DNA of 41,437 nucleotides from Micromonospora sp. MP36 (lineage in GTDB: Bacteria; Actinomycetota; Actinomycetes; Mycobacteriales; Micromonosporaceae), in contig NZ_VSFA01000062.1 in the NCBI RefSeq assembly GCF_008119785.1, positions 1 through 41,437 of the forward strand. The letters run 5' to 3'. Position 1 is the first letter of the stretch; each line of letters begins with the position of its first letter. The notes under the pieces are model-generated. The model was not told where the DNA came from, searched no databases, and saw only the letters and a program-made list of their open reading frames with translations. A program made the position numbers and the translations under genes. Positions 8,714-17,440 of the stretch are shown here, in pieces.

Positions 8714-10902
8714 AGGTGCTTCACGACAGATCCATCGTGCGCGCCGAGGCCGGCACGTACGCGTGGGAATGGTCCGTCGAGGACGACCGGTTCCACTTGC
8801 ATGACGGACGTGGTCGGCGGATCGTGTCCGGCCCGGCGCAACCGGTCGTCGTTACCAGCGACGGGCCACGCGTGCCAGGCTCGGCCCGCGTGCCAACGTT
8901 GGACGGCAACCGGCTGACCATCGAGTACCCGCAGGCCGGCACCACCGTCGTATGGCGATTCGACGACGCGGGGCTGTGGCTGGAGCCGGTCGGCTACGCC
9001 GGGTGCGACGGCGAGGACGTGCTCGCCGTGCACTACTTCGCCACGGTCGAGGACGGCCGGCCACGTCCGGCGCTGCGCTTCGACTACCTGATCCAGCCGG
9101 GACTCAGCGGCAGCTCCGCACTCGGACCGGTACTGCCCACCGACAGCCGCATCGACGTGGATTGCTGGCTGGGGCACGGTGCGACCGCCGACCGCGACCG
9201 CATCGCCCAACAGTGGGCGTTGCCCTCGCACTACTTCGCCGGCCTGAGCATCCAGGGCCACCCGAACGCCCGAGGCGGGCTCACCGAGCACCGCTCCGAC
9301 GCCTTCTGCTGTGGCCTGGCCGATTTGCCCGCGGCGGACGTGCGCTTGTGCCTCTCCCGGGGGCTGGTCGGGCCCGTCGTCGACGTGCGCAGCGACCTGT
9401 GGGGACAGGCCCGTGGAGCGGGGCCGCATCTGCTCGGCCCGACCTGGCACTGGTCGGTCGGCGCCGACTATCGGCAGGCCATCCGCGGCTACTACCGGGG
9501 CCTGGTCGAGGCCGGCCGGATCGCGCCGAAGCGGAACTCGGCGGCGAAGAACTCCGTTGCCGCCCTGCCGCAGTACAACACCTGGGGTGCACAACTGGTA
9601 ATGGAGCAGCACTCCGACCGCTTCGATCAACCGGCGCTGGAGGCGATCTACGACAGGCTGCGCAATTCCGGGATGCGCTCGGCGTGCTTCGTCATCGACG
9701 ACAAGTGGGAGCGCGAGTACGGCCATCTGGAGCACTGCGAGCAGCGCTTCCCACGATTCGACGAGTTCCTCGCCAGGCTGCGCGCGGACGGGCTCGCTCT
9801 TGGCCTGTGGGCGGCGTTCCTGCGTTGCGAGCAACCGGAATCGTTGGGCCTGGACACCAGCCACATGCTCCACGGGCCGGACGGACGGCCAATCGTCCTG
9901 GGCCAGGCGGCCCGGCCCTACTATCTGTTCGACGTCTCGCGGCCGCAGGTGCGGGCGGTGCTCGCCGAACGCGTCCGACGGTTCATCCGCCGCTACCGGC
10001 CGGACCTCGTGAAGTTCGATTTCGGGTACGAATTGCCCTCGCTGTCGCGTGGAGCGCCCGCCGACCCGTCCTGGGCGGGCGAACGGCTGCTGCGGCTGAG
10101 CCTCGACGTCATCGTTGGCACGATGCGCGCGGAGCACCCCGACATCGTGGTCATGTACTATTCACTGTCCCCCCTGTTCGTCGACCACTTCGACCTGCAC
10201 AGTACGGACGACCTGTGGAGATGTGCCGGGGAATACCACCTGGAGGTCAACAGGCGGCTCTTCTTCAGCAGCCTGCTGGGCGAGATCGGTGTGCCGAGCT
10301 ACGGCTCCGGTGGCTATGACTGGGTCGCGATGGGCGAGATCTGGTTCGACTCGATTGCCTCCGGATCGCTCGGGTCCCTGGGCAGCTTCGTGGGGGACCA
10401 GCGCGACAGCGACCCGGACCCTGGTGACATCGCTCGGCACAACGGGCTGGCCGCGATCTCCCGCGCCGGCAATACCTTCTCGGTGACCCCGCTGCGGCCC
10501 ACCTGGCTCGGCGGCTCCAGCGGCGCTCGTTCGTCGTCCTGGCTGCGGTGTGAGAACAACGTCCCGATGCTGGTCGCGCTGCGCACACACCACCTCGACG
10601 GCGGTCGTGGCCCGGCCTCCTATGCCGACGTGGTTCACACCGACGTGCAGGTGGTGGTGGCGTCGCGCACCGACGATGGCATCGGGTCCAGCCGGCGGCT
10701 GGGCGTCGTGCCGTTCGGCGACGGCCAGGTGACGATCCGGCACGACGGTCCCGCCCGCGCGGCGGCGGTCACCGTGCACCGCCTGGGCGGCGCTGTGGTG
10801 CGTCAGCGGTGCGCGGTCGACGGCGGGTGGCTGCGCCTGCCGCTGTCGGAGCGGCTCGAAGGCGCCCCGGTCGAGTGGCTGGACGTCGAGTTCGTCGACT
10901 GA
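8710..10902 (+). CDS. GH36/GH27-like (clan GH-D) TIM-barrel glycoside hydrolase
   Basis: Protein of 730 residues, no signal peptide. A long N-terminal beta-rich domain (about 1-270) precedes a TIM barrel with the hallmarks of alpha-galactosidase-type enzymes: FVIDDKWE after one strand, GLALGLWAAFLR, and LVKFDFGYE, where Asp437 corresponds to the KxD nucleophile of clan GH-D. A C-terminal beta domain follows. Length and layout match GH36-like proteins, but the sequence is divergent enough that the sugar specificity is open. The start is GTG 8710 inside GTGA overlapping the previous stop; an upstream in-frame extension would overlap the neighbouring gene by 70 bases. It is the last gene of the 7208-10902 unit. 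Confidence 0.75.
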   Translation: MKVLHDRSIVRAEAGTYAWEWSVEDDRFHLHDGRGRRIVSGPAQPVVVTSDGPRVPGSARVPTLDGNRLTIEYPQAGTTVVWRFDDAGLWLEPVGYAGCDGEDVLAVHYFATVEDGRPRPALRFDYLIQPGLSGSSALGPVLPTDSRIDVDCWLGHGATADRDRIAQQWALPSHYFAGLSIQGHPNARGGLTEHRSDAFCCGLADLPAADVRLCLSRGLVGPVVDVRSDLWGQARGAGPHLLGPTWHWSVGADYRQAIRGYYRGLVEAGRIAPKRNSAAKNSVAALPQYNTWGAQLVMEQHSDRFDQPALEAIYDRLRNSGMRSACFVIDDKWEREYGHLEHCEQRFPRFDEFLARLRADGLALGLWAAFLRCEQPESLGLDTSHMLHGPDGRPIVLGQAARPYYLFDVSRPQVRAVLAERVRRFIRRYRPDLVKFDFGYELPSLSRGAPADPSWAGERLLRLSLDVIVGTMRAEHPDIVVMYYSLSPLFVDHFDLHSTDDLWRCAGEYHLEVNRRLFFSSLLGEIGVPSYGSGGYDWVAMGEIWFDSIASGSLGSLGSFVGDQRDSDPDPGDIARHNGLAAISRAGNTFSVTPLRPTWLGGSSGARSSSWLRCENNVPMLVALRTHHLDGGRGPASYADVVHTDVQVVVASRTDDGIGSSRRLGVVPFGDGQVTIRHDGPARAAAVTVHRLGGAVVRQRCAVDGGWLRLPLSERLEGAPVEWLDVEFVD

Positions 10903-10961
10903 CTGTTAACCGCATGGTGCGGTCGGGCGGCTCGGATGACAGTTCCATTCATCGGACCCGC

Positions 10962-10990
10962 TTGACATGAAACGTTCTACATTGAATGGC
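10962..10990 (+). promoter_or_regulatory. TTGACATGAAAC promoter element upstream of first sialidase-like gene
   Basis: TTGACA at 10962-10967 runs directly into TGAAACGTTCTA, the same composite as before other genes of the locus, although here the second half-site follows without the usual 3-base spacer. No good -10 hexamer is found at 17 bases (AATGGC). It lies in the 116-base gap between the GH36-like gene and the secreted sialidase-like gene, which otherwise shows only a partial GTTCCA half-site at 10942. Confidence 0.5.
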
Positions 10991-11018
10991 GTAAAAGTAG
11001 CGACGGTGGGAGACTCCT

Positions 11019-13013
11019 ATGCCACAGTGCGTGAAGTTGGCCCTGACCGTTGTAGCGGCCCTGGTCGCTGGTTCTGCGTTGGCTGTCCCAGCCAACGCAT
11101 CCGCACTCGCCCGGGTCGGCCGGAGCGAGGTCCGCGACTTCGACGCCGAGGCACTCAATGCGCCACCGGATGGCACCACTGTCAGGGGCAGCGTCCTGGT
11201 AGCGGAGGCGCCCTTCGGTAGCTTCCACAACCGCGCCGTCCACATGACGGACACCTCGACCACCACCCAGAGCCGAGTGATCTTTCCCAGCAACCCGGCC
11301 GCGGCAAAGCACTTCGAGTTCGACGTCTCGCTGCACCAGGTCGTTCAGCCCGTGTTCATCGCTGTGCACGGCACCGGGGCACGAACGGACCTGGGCGCCT
11401 GGCGCTTCATGATCGCCCCGGTATACGGACGCACCCCCAACGCCCAGGTCAGTACCTACTCCGGAACGTCCTGGCAGCGCCTTGCCATCATTCCCGATCT
11501 CACCCAGCGCGACCATGTCACGCACATGCGCATCGATGCCACACCGAACGAGGCCGTCCTCTCGGTCGGCGACTTCGTCTTCAGGACGACGGTGTCGGCA
11601 TCCAGGGCCTCGGACATCACCGACATCGAGCTCGCATCGAGCGGTGCCTCCCCTACGGGAAGCGACGTATTCCTGGACAACCTGGCGACCCTCGATATTC
11701 CGACCGACGATCCCACGCTGACGCCAGGTGTGACACCGACCGGCGTTCTCACGTCGATCACCCAGGGCCTGGGCACCGACTTCCAGAAGGTCGCGACCTT
11801 CGCCGATGAGGGCGCGAGCGCACCGGACTTCGGGGCCAAGGTCCACGTGGGCGACCGGTGGGTCAACGGCCTGGTACAGGGCAGCGCCGGAGCGTTCACC
11901 GTGTCGGCTCTGCTCACCGAGCCGCACATCGGACTCCAACCGGTCTCGGTGACGCTCACCGATCGCCGCACCGGAGTGCGGCGCAGCACGCAGATGCGCA
12001 CCCAGTCATATTCGCGAATTCCGACTACCGTGGTGGCACAGGAGCCGGCCAGCGCGGCCGAGCCACGGTTCCCGGACGCGCTGCGGCTCGCCGATGGCCG
12101 GCTGCTGGTGGTTTACCACTACGCCGACGGGCACACGCAGGCCAATGGAGTGATCCGCGCCGTCGCGTCCGACGACAACGGGCAGACCTGGTCTCAGCCG
12201 TACACCGTTGTCCAGAACGCTTACGACAATCGCGACCCGAAGATCACGCAGCTGCGTGACGGCACCGTCCTGCTCACCATGTTCCGCACCGACTGGTCGA
12301 CGAGCAGTGCGGGCGTGAACCTGGGAACCTTGGTCTTCCGCTCCACCGACGGTGGGCGCACCTTCCCGGACTCGACGAAGATCGACAGCGTGCAGCCCGG
12401 AGCCTGGGCACATGCACCGGCGGTCGAGCTGCCCAACGGCGATGTCATCCAGCCGCTCTATGGTTGGGGAGCCCGGATCGCGCGCAGCACCGATGGCGGA
12501 CGCTCCTTCCAGGCCGCCAACGAAGTGATGGTCGTCGCGGACACGAGTGCATTCTCTTACGGCGAGCCGAACGTGACTCTTCTGCCCACCGGGGAACTCG
12601 TGATGCTGATCCGCACGAACGACCGGGCTTTCGGCGCAGACGTGGGTTCAGTGATCACCCGTTCCTTCGACGGGGGCCACACCTGGACCGCACTGGAAGC
12701 AAGCGGCATTCCCACGTCCTCGCACCACCAGATGATCACCAGGGACGGATCGGTGCTCCTCACCTTTGGCAACCCCGAGCAGGCCGGGCGCCCGACCTAT
12801 GCTGCGTTGATCAAGCATCCGTCGGGATCGTGGAGCCACTATCCGCAAGTGCCGCTCTACAACTCCGGCTGGGATGACCAGGCGAATCCGAGCAGCGTGG
12901 AGCTGCCGGACGGATCGTTCCTGAGCTTCGGGTTCGATGTTGGGAGCCGGACCGTCGTGAGCTGGCCGACCAACCCGGACACCTACCGCCCGACACCTGC
13001 CGTCGGCAATTAG
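11019..13013 (+). CDS. Secreted BNR/Asp-box sialidase-like protein with N-terminal lectin-like domain
   Basis: Exported protein of 664 residues. A Sec signal peptide (KLALTVVAALVAGSALAVPANA) ends near residue 28. Residues about 30-230 form a jelly-roll, laminin G-like domain. From about 330 a six-bladed beta-propeller follows with four Asp-box repeats: SDDNGQTW (near 384), STDGGRTF (441), STDGGRSF (489) and SFDGGHTW (548). The annotation would be exo-alpha-sialidase, but the Arg of the FRIP-type motif is only loosely represented (EPRFPDALRL), so another exo-glycosidase or lyase specificity is possible. A GTGGGAGAC ribosome site precedes ATG 11019. The catalytic part resembles the second sialidase-like gene at 23395 (RDPK...RDGTVL...FRTDW in both). 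It probably acts outside the cell to release the compound handled by the locus. Confidence 0.85.
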   Translation: MPQCVKLALTVVAALVAGSALAVPANASALARVGRSEVRDFDAEALNAPPDGTTVRGSVLVAEAPFGSFHNRAVHMTDTSTTTQSRVIFPSNPAAAKHFEFDVSLHQVVQPVFIAVHGTGARTDLGAWRFMIAPVYGRTPNAQVSTYSGTSWQRLAIIPDLTQRDHVTHMRIDATPNEAVLSVGDFVFRTTVSASRASDITDIELASSGASPTGSDVFLDNLATLDIPTDDPTLTPGVTPTGVLTSITQGLGTDFQKVATFADEGASAPDFGAKVHVGDRWVNGLVQGSAGAFTVSALLTEPHIGLQPVSVTLTDRRTGVRRSTQMRTQSYSRIPTTVVAQEPASAAEPRFPDALRLADGRLLVVYHYADGHTQANGVIRAVASDDNGQTWSQPYTVVQNAYDNRDPKITQLRDGTVLLTMFRTDWSTSSAGVNLGTLVFRSTDGGRTFPDSTKIDSVQPGAWAHAPAVELPNGDVIQPLYGWGARIARSTDGGRSFQAANEVMVVADTSAFSYGEPNVTLLPTGELVMLIRTNDRAFGADVGSVITRSFDGGHTWTALEASGIPTSSHHQMITRDGSVLLTFGNPEQAGRPTYAALIKHPSGSWSHYPQVPLYNSGWDDQANPSSVELPDGSFLSFGFDVGSRTVVSWPTNPDTYRPTPAVGN

Positions 13014-13076
13014 CGAGATTGGCTCGGCCACGGCATCCGGTTCAACCACCGGCCATGTCGGGCCGGGCAGGTCGCC

Positions 13077-13905
13077 TCACAGGTTGTTGCCGTCGAACCA
13101 GTGATCCTGCCACCGCCAGTCGATGGGCTGGTCCGCTCGCTGGTACCGGATGTCGGTCGACAGTCGCATCCGCCCCTGCGGGTCGATGTTGTCCAGCGCG
13201 GCGTGAATGATGTGCGCTGAGTGCACCATCATGTCGCCGGCCGCGTAATCGGCGACGAGCCACCGGGCGTCGTAGCTTTCCGCCAAACCCGGCGGTCGGC
13301 GGTGATGGACGCGGCCTGACGCCGGAGGGTCCCGGCCTGCTCCTCCGCAAGCACGCGGTGGTGGCTGCCTCGAGATAGACCAGCCCACCGAGGTGGGGCG
13401 GGCAGTCGCCGAGCGGGATCCACGAGCTGAGTACCCGGTCGGTGCCGTCGTGTAGGTAGACCAGGTCGTAGTGGGCGGCGGTCGCCGTGCCCGGCCCGTT
13501 CTCGCCGGGCCGGGTAGGCCTGATGATCTTACGCCGGTGCAGGAACGGGGCGCCCCCGAGGAACCACGCGTACCAGTCGCGGATCGCCGGTTGGAGGCAG
13601 AAGCGGGCGTACACCGGGCCAGGCACAATCTCTTCAAACAGCAGCCTCCGCAGCTGGGCTGCGCGACACGTCCCCATCGCCGGCAATGCCGAGCGCCGGG
13701 TCGCTGCCGGCGCGGAGCAGGCCGGTCGGCGCCAGCGTCGAGAAGTAGTAGCGCCGGACGCGACCGACTCCTCGCGGTCCAAGGCCCGCGGCAAGAAGAG
13801 GTACCCGTCCCGGCGCAGCCGCGCCCACAGCCGGTCGCGGTCGCCGCGCTCGGCACCCGGCACGGGTATCAGCTCTCCGAGCCGCCGGGGCGACTCGTCG
13901 AGCAC
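13077..13905 (-). pseudogene. Frameshifted PhyH-family (phytanoyl-CoA dioxygenase-like) gene
   Basis: Read in pieces on the minus strand, an almost full-length Fe(II)/2-oxoglutarate oxygenase of the PhyH family is present. The pieces are SPRRLGELIPVPGAERGD (start), RRYYFSTLAPTGLLRAGSD, LRRLLFEEIVPGPVYARF through HYDLVYLHDG, GSHHRVLAEEQAG, then YDARWLVADYAAGDMMVHS to the stop at 13077. Each lies in a different frame from the next, giving at least four indels near 13775, 13660, 13375 and 13300. No start codon better than GTG 13905 is visible, although homology seems to begin some 13 codons earlier (LTSNGY). Family members hydroxylate small molecules; this copy cannot make a full protein unless the indels are sequencing errors. 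It lies downstream of the GSA-type aminotransferase on the same strand. An intact PhyH gene is at 25824. Confidence 0.8.
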
Positions 13906-13969
13906 GTATCCGTTGGAGGTCAGTATGGCGACAGCCTCGCGTCCCGCCTGTGGCCGGCAAGACTCGACG

Positions 13970-15292
13970 TCAGCAGATGCCCTCGGAGCGCATGCCCTTG
14001 AGCACGTCCCGTGCCGCGGTCAGCGTACGGTCGATGTCGTCCTCGGTGTGCGCGCCAGAGATGTGGTTGCGCTTGAGGCTGATGGGCAGCATCAGGAAGC
14101 CGGCGTCGGTCATCCGGCGGTGGAAGGTGAGGTACGCATCGTCGTCGTTTCGCATCAGATCGCGGTAGCCGCGGATCGGCGGCTGGAGGAAATACAGTGC
14201 GAAGACGCCACCGAAACCGGCAACCGTTGCCGTGATGCCGAGCTCATCGACGATGCCTCGCAGGCCCGTGCGCATCTGCTCGCCCAGCCTGTGCGTGCGC
14301 TCGTAGAAGCCAGGGTGGTCGCGCAGGTAGTTGATGGTGGCGATGGCAGCCGCAGCGCAGATCGGGTGCCCGTTGTACGTCCCGGCGAGCAGCACGTCGC
14401 CGCCGGCGGAGCTGAACCGCTGCATCAGCTCGCGGCTTCCCGCGAGCCCGCCGATCGGGTAGCCGTTTGCCATCGCCTTGCCGAACGTGGTGAGGTCCGG
14501 CCGCACCCCGCACACCTGCTGGTAGCCGCCGAGCGCGTGGCGGAAACCGGTGATGACCTCGTCGAAGATGAGCAGTGCCCCGTCGGCCTCGGTCAGTTTG
14601 CGCAGGCCGGTCATGAACTCGTCGGTGGGCACGAGCGCGCCCACGTTGTGTGGGATCGGTTCGAGGATGACCGCCGCGATCTGCCCCGGGTAGGCAGCGA
14701 ACAGCTCGCGGACCGAGTCGATGTCGTTGAACTCGGCGATCAGCGTGGCCGCGAGGACCTCGTCGAGAATGCCGGCGGACAACGGGTCCAAGCCGTATGC
14801 GCGGTCGGGCGGGGAGATGACGTTGCGCGCGACCGAGTCGTGCCAGCCGTGGAAGCCTCCCTGGAACTTGACGACGAGCCGACGTCCGGTGACGCTGCGG
14901 GCCAACCGGATGGCCTGAGAGGCGGCCTCGCTGCCACTGGTCGCGGCGATCATCTGCTCGGCGCCGGGGATGACCTCGGCGACCAGTTTGGCCAGTGCGA
15001 TCTCGGCCTCCAAAACGCCAACGCCGATCAGGTCGACGCCGGTCAGCGCGGCGCGCACCGCGTCGTTGACGACCGGTGCGTTGTGCCCTAGGAGGATGGC
15101 CCCGAAGGCAGCGTGGTAGTCGAGGTAGCGGGTGCCGTCGGCGTCGGTAACGTAGGCCCCGTCGGCGCTCACAAAGGAGTAAGGCGCACCGATGTAGCGG
15201 GTCGCCGAGTTGACTCCGCCGGGAATGACGGCCTCGGCGGCGCGCTGGAGGGTGAGACCGGTTGATGTGCTGCCCGTTCGCGTGGATTGCAT
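13970..15292 (-). CDS. Class III PLP aminotransferase, glutamate-1-semialdehyde aminomutase-like
   Basis: PLP-dependent enzyme of 440 residues, in the length range of GSA aminomutases. Conserved features are GSEAASQAIRLAR (phosphate-binding, about 120-132), Asp244-Glu245 in FDEVITGFR, and the Schiff-base Lys272 in TTFGKAMANGYP. In this context a role in tetrapyrrole synthesis is unlikely: there are no hem genes nearby, and GSA-like aminotransferases are common in amino-sugar and secondary pathways. It would move an amino group to or from a keto or aldehyde substrate. GGGAGA precedes ATG 15292. It is divergent from the eight-gene operon, with its own TTGACATGAAAC promoter at 15332-15360. Confidence 0.88.
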   Translation of the reverse strand: MQSTRTGSTSTGLTLQRAAEAVIPGGVNSATRYIGAPYSFVSADGAYVTDADGTRYLDYHAAFGAILLGHNAPVVNDAVRAALTGVDLIGVGVLEAEIALAKLVAEVIPGAEQMIAATSGSEAASQAIRLARSVTGRRLVVKFQGGFHGWHDSVARNVISPPDRAYGLDPLSAGILDEVLAATLIAEFNDIDSVRELFAAYPGQIAAVILEPIPHNVGALVPTDEFMTGLRKLTEADGALLIFDEVITGFRHALGGYQQVCGVRPDLTTFGKAMANGYPIGGLAGSRELMQRFSSAGGDVLLAGTYNGHPICAAAAIATINYLRDHPGFYERTHRLGEQMRTGLRGIVDELGITATVAGFGGVFALYFLQPPIRGYRDLMRNDDDAYLTFHRRMTDAGFLMLPISLKRNHISGAHTEDDIDRTLTAARDVLKGMRSEGIC

Positions 15293-15309
15293 GCCCAGTC
15301 TCCCAGAAA

Positions 15310-15360
15310 TGGAACGATATTTTGAATTCGGACGCTAGGCCGCAGCGCGTTTCATGTCAA
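15310..15360 (-). promoter_or_regulatory. Promoter and operator-like sites for the aminotransferase gene
   Basis: On the minus strand TTGACA (15360-15355) and TAGCGT (15337-15332) are spaced 17 bases apart. TGAAAC, an operator half-site, overlaps the -35 side. A second half-site-like sequence, TGGAACGATATTTTG on the plus strand at 15310-15324, sits near the predicted transcription start (about 15325), the same relative place as the perfect operator of the divergent operon. Confidence 0.6.
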
Positions 15361-15376
15361 CGCATCCGCGAGGCTC

Positions 15377-15429
15377 TTGACAGTGCCGAACTCCGTCTCC
15401 AACATTGAGCGGCATGGAACAAAGTTCCA
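15377..15429 (+). promoter_or_regulatory. Promoter and perfect IclR-type operator of the eight-gene operon
   Basis: TTGACA (15377-15382) and CAACAT (15400-15405) are 17 bases apart, predicting transcription to begin within two bases of the ATG at 15414. The palindrome TGGAACAAAGTTCCA (15415-15429) is perfect: two inverted TGGAAC half-sites with a 3-base spacer. The enterobacterial IclR-family regulator KdgR uses the closely similar TGAAAC-N3-GTTTCA. Since the operon encodes an IclR protein (20398), autoregulation is the simplest reading. Confidence 0.7.
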
Positions 15430-16448
15430 CGCTCGGCGTGATTGTGGTGGGGACCGGCTTCGTCGCCGACAGTCATCTGGCCGCGCTGCGTTCCCGTGCG
15501 GACGCGCACCTCGTCGGTGTGGTGGACGTCGCGCCGGAGCGGGCCGCCGCGACCGCACGAGCGCAGGGAGGCGTGCGCTGGAGCACCGACCTCGCCGAGG
15601 CGCTGTCCTGGCCGGGCGTGGCCGCTGCGATCGTGTGTACCCCGAATGACACCCACAGCGCACTCGCCCGCCAAATCGCAGGGGCCGGATGTCACCTTCT
15701 CATCGAGAAACCCCTGGCGACCTCGGTGGCCGATGCACGCGCCGCCGCCGACGCGTTCGCCACGGCCGGCCGGGTGCTCGCGGTCGCGCACACCCATCGC
15801 TGCTACGACTACGCACGTGCCGTACGCCGCGCAATCACCTCCGGAGAGGTCGGACGTCCGAGACTCGTCCGCCTCTCCGTACTCGGCGGTTGGATCTGGC
15901 CGGACTGGCGCGGCTGGATGCTCGACGGGCGCCGCAGCGGCGGCCACGCCCTACACAACGGCGTTCACCTGCTCGATGTGGTGACGTGGTGGATCGGGTG
16001 TCCCCCGGTAAGCGTCTTCGCCCGGGGCCACAAGCAGACCTCGTCAGAGCTCGACATCTATGACCACCTGGAGATGGTGGTGCGCTTTGAGGGAGGGGCC
16101 GTGGCAGTCTGCGAAATGAGCCGTGGCCACCGCCCGGCGACGCTGGCCATGCGAGACGTGTTCGTTCAAGGCACGGCGGGGCTGCTGACCCTGCCGTGGG
16201 ACGCCGACGCGAGCCTCCTGATCGACGAGCGGGGTCCGGGCCTGTTGCCGACAGTGGCGAGCGACGGGTTCGCCCGGCAGCTCGACGCCTGGCTGGCAGC
16301 CCTGCACGGCACCGCGCCGCCAGTGGACGGACACGATGGCGTCCTCGCCGTCGCACTCGGCGTGGCGGCCGAGCGGTCGATCGTGGCCGGCGCACCAGTG
16401 TCCGTGGCGGACGTGCTCGCCACCGAGCCACGTGAGGTGCCGGCATGA
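15414..16448 (+). CDS. Gfo/Idh/MocA-family oxidoreductase (first)
   Basis: NAD(P)-dependent dehydrogenase of 344 residues. The N-terminal Rossmann fold starts IVVGTGFVADSHLAAL; the EKPL motif, whose Lys is catalytic in the family, is near residue 100. The C-terminal domain contains GGHALHNGVHLLDVVTWW, a variant of the family's GG-x-x-x-D-x-G-x-H substrate-site motif. Family members oxidise or reduce sugars, inositols and amino-sugar derivatives, often generating a transient keto group. ATG 15414 is used; a TTG three codons upstream would also be possible. It is the first gene of an operon in which every junction overlaps. The operator palindrome lies within its first codons. Confidence 0.9.
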   Translation: MEQSSTLGVIVVGTGFVADSHLAALRSRADAHLVGVVDVAPERAAATARAQGGVRWSTDLAEALSWPGVAAAIVCTPNDTHSALARQIAGAGCHLLIEKPLATSVADARAAADAFATAGRVLAVAHTHRCYDYARAVRRAITSGEVGRPRLVRLSVLGGWIWPDWRGWMLDGRRSGGHALHNGVHLLDVVTWWIGCPPVSVFARGHKQTSSELDIYDHLEMVVRFEGGAVAVCEMSRGHRPATLAMRDVFVQGTAGLLTLPWDADASLLIDERGPGLLPTVASDGFARQLDAWLAALHGTAPPVDGHDGVLAVALGVAAERSIVAGAPVSVADVLATEPREVPA

Positions 16449-17440
16449 GCGCCCCGCTCGGTGTCCTGCTAGCCGGCTTCGCGGGCCTCGGGCCAGCGCA
16501 GGACCACCAGGCCGAGATGTACCTGCCGGCGTTCGCCGACCACCCGGGCTTCACCATCGTCGCCGTGACCGACGCCGACGGCACCACCGACGCCCTGCGC
16601 GAGCGATCCCGATCCGCCGCCGTCCGGCTCGGCGTGCCGTACGACGACGAACTTTCCAAGGCGCTGGCCCGTCCCGAGGTCGACGTGGTCAGTGTCTGCG
16701 TCCCGTTGACCGACCGCATGGCAACCACGACGGCTGCGCTCGCGACCGGCCGGCATGTGCTCGTCGACAAGCCGATGACGCTGTCGGCGCAGGAGTGCGA
16801 CGCAATCGCCGCCGTCGCGGCGGACACCGGCTCCGTATGCCTGCCCGCGCACCATTGGCGCTTCCACCCCGCGATACGGTCGGCGGCCGCAGCGGTCGCG
16901 GCGGGCCGGGTCGGGCTACCGTGGAACGTGCAGGCCGACTTCCTGGTCGCCGGCGGGCCACCGAGTCCGCTCGGGGAGCTGGCGAACTTCGCGGTCTACC
17001 CGCTCGACGTGATCCGCGTGCTGACCGGGCTGCCCGTGACGCAGGTCTTCACCTACGGCGAGGTGGACGATGTTGCCGTTCTCAGCCTGTCCCACGAACG
17101 GGGCATGACCAGCACGGTGACGGTAGGTCGCGGACCGGCCCTCGACGGCGGACCGGGGGTCGCGTTGCACCGCTACCGGATCAGCGGCTCGCACGGCCTG
17201 CTCGCCGTGGACACCGCCAGACCCGCATACACCCTGCGCACAGCCACCGGGCGCCGCAACGGGTGGGTCGGTTCGGACACGGTGACCGCGCTCGTGGACG
17301 AGCTGCACTCCGCTATCCGTTCTGGTCGTCAGGGCACGGTTGCTCCCACTGACGCTCGCGCGGCGGCCGCCGTTGTCGAGGCCGCGCGCCTCTCCGCTGA
17401 ATTCGGTAGGCCGGTATCCCTCAAGGAGGCAGACGGATGA
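16445..17440 (+). CDS. Gfo/Idh/MocA-family oxidoreductase (second)
   Basis: Second dehydrogenase of the family, 331 residues, coupled to the first by ATGA. Rossmann fold from VLLAGFAGLGPAQDHQAEMY, with the DKPM motif (the Lys equivalent of EKP) near 103. The C-terminal half has GELANFAVYPLDVIRVLTG at the place where a metal- or substrate-binding His is often found, but no His is visible there, unlike in the first copy. Two adjacent but divergent members suggest either sequential oxidations or an oxidation and later reduction of the same intermediate, as in retaining keto-intermediate chemistry. Substrate unknown. Confidence 0.88.
   Translation: MSAPLGVLLAGFAGLGPAQDHQAEMYLPAFADHPGFTIVAVTDADGTTDALRERSRSAAVRLGVPYDDELSKALARPEVDVVSVCVPLTDRMATTTAALATGRHVLVDKPMTLSAQECDAIAAVAADTGSVCLPAHHWRFHPAIRSAAAAVAAGRVGLPWNVQADFLVAGGPPSPLGELANFAVYPLDVIRVLTGLPVTQVFTYGEVDDVAVLSLSHERGMTSTVTVGRGPALDGGPGVALHRYRISGSHGLLAVDTARPAYTLRTATGRRNGWVGSDTVTALVDELHSAIRSGRQGTVAPTDARAAAAVVEAARLSAEFGRPVSLKEADG

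Noticed and set aside
8515..10137. Minus-strand frame of 540 codons opposite the GH36-like gene
   Set aside because: Shadow of the plus-strand hydrolase, with no recognisable motif.
10933..10947. Second operator around GTTCCA upstream of 11019
   Set aside because: Only the right half-site fits; the left half (CGGATG) does not match TGRAAY.
13014..13076. Terminator between the first sialidase-like gene and the PhyH pseudogene
   Set aside because: Only short, interrupted complementarity (CGGCCA-type) is visible, too weak to list.
13487..15091. Long plus-strand frame of 534 codons opposite the aminotransferase
   Set aside because: Antisense to a clearly conserved PLP enzyme with intact motifs; composition is that of a complementary-frame shadow.
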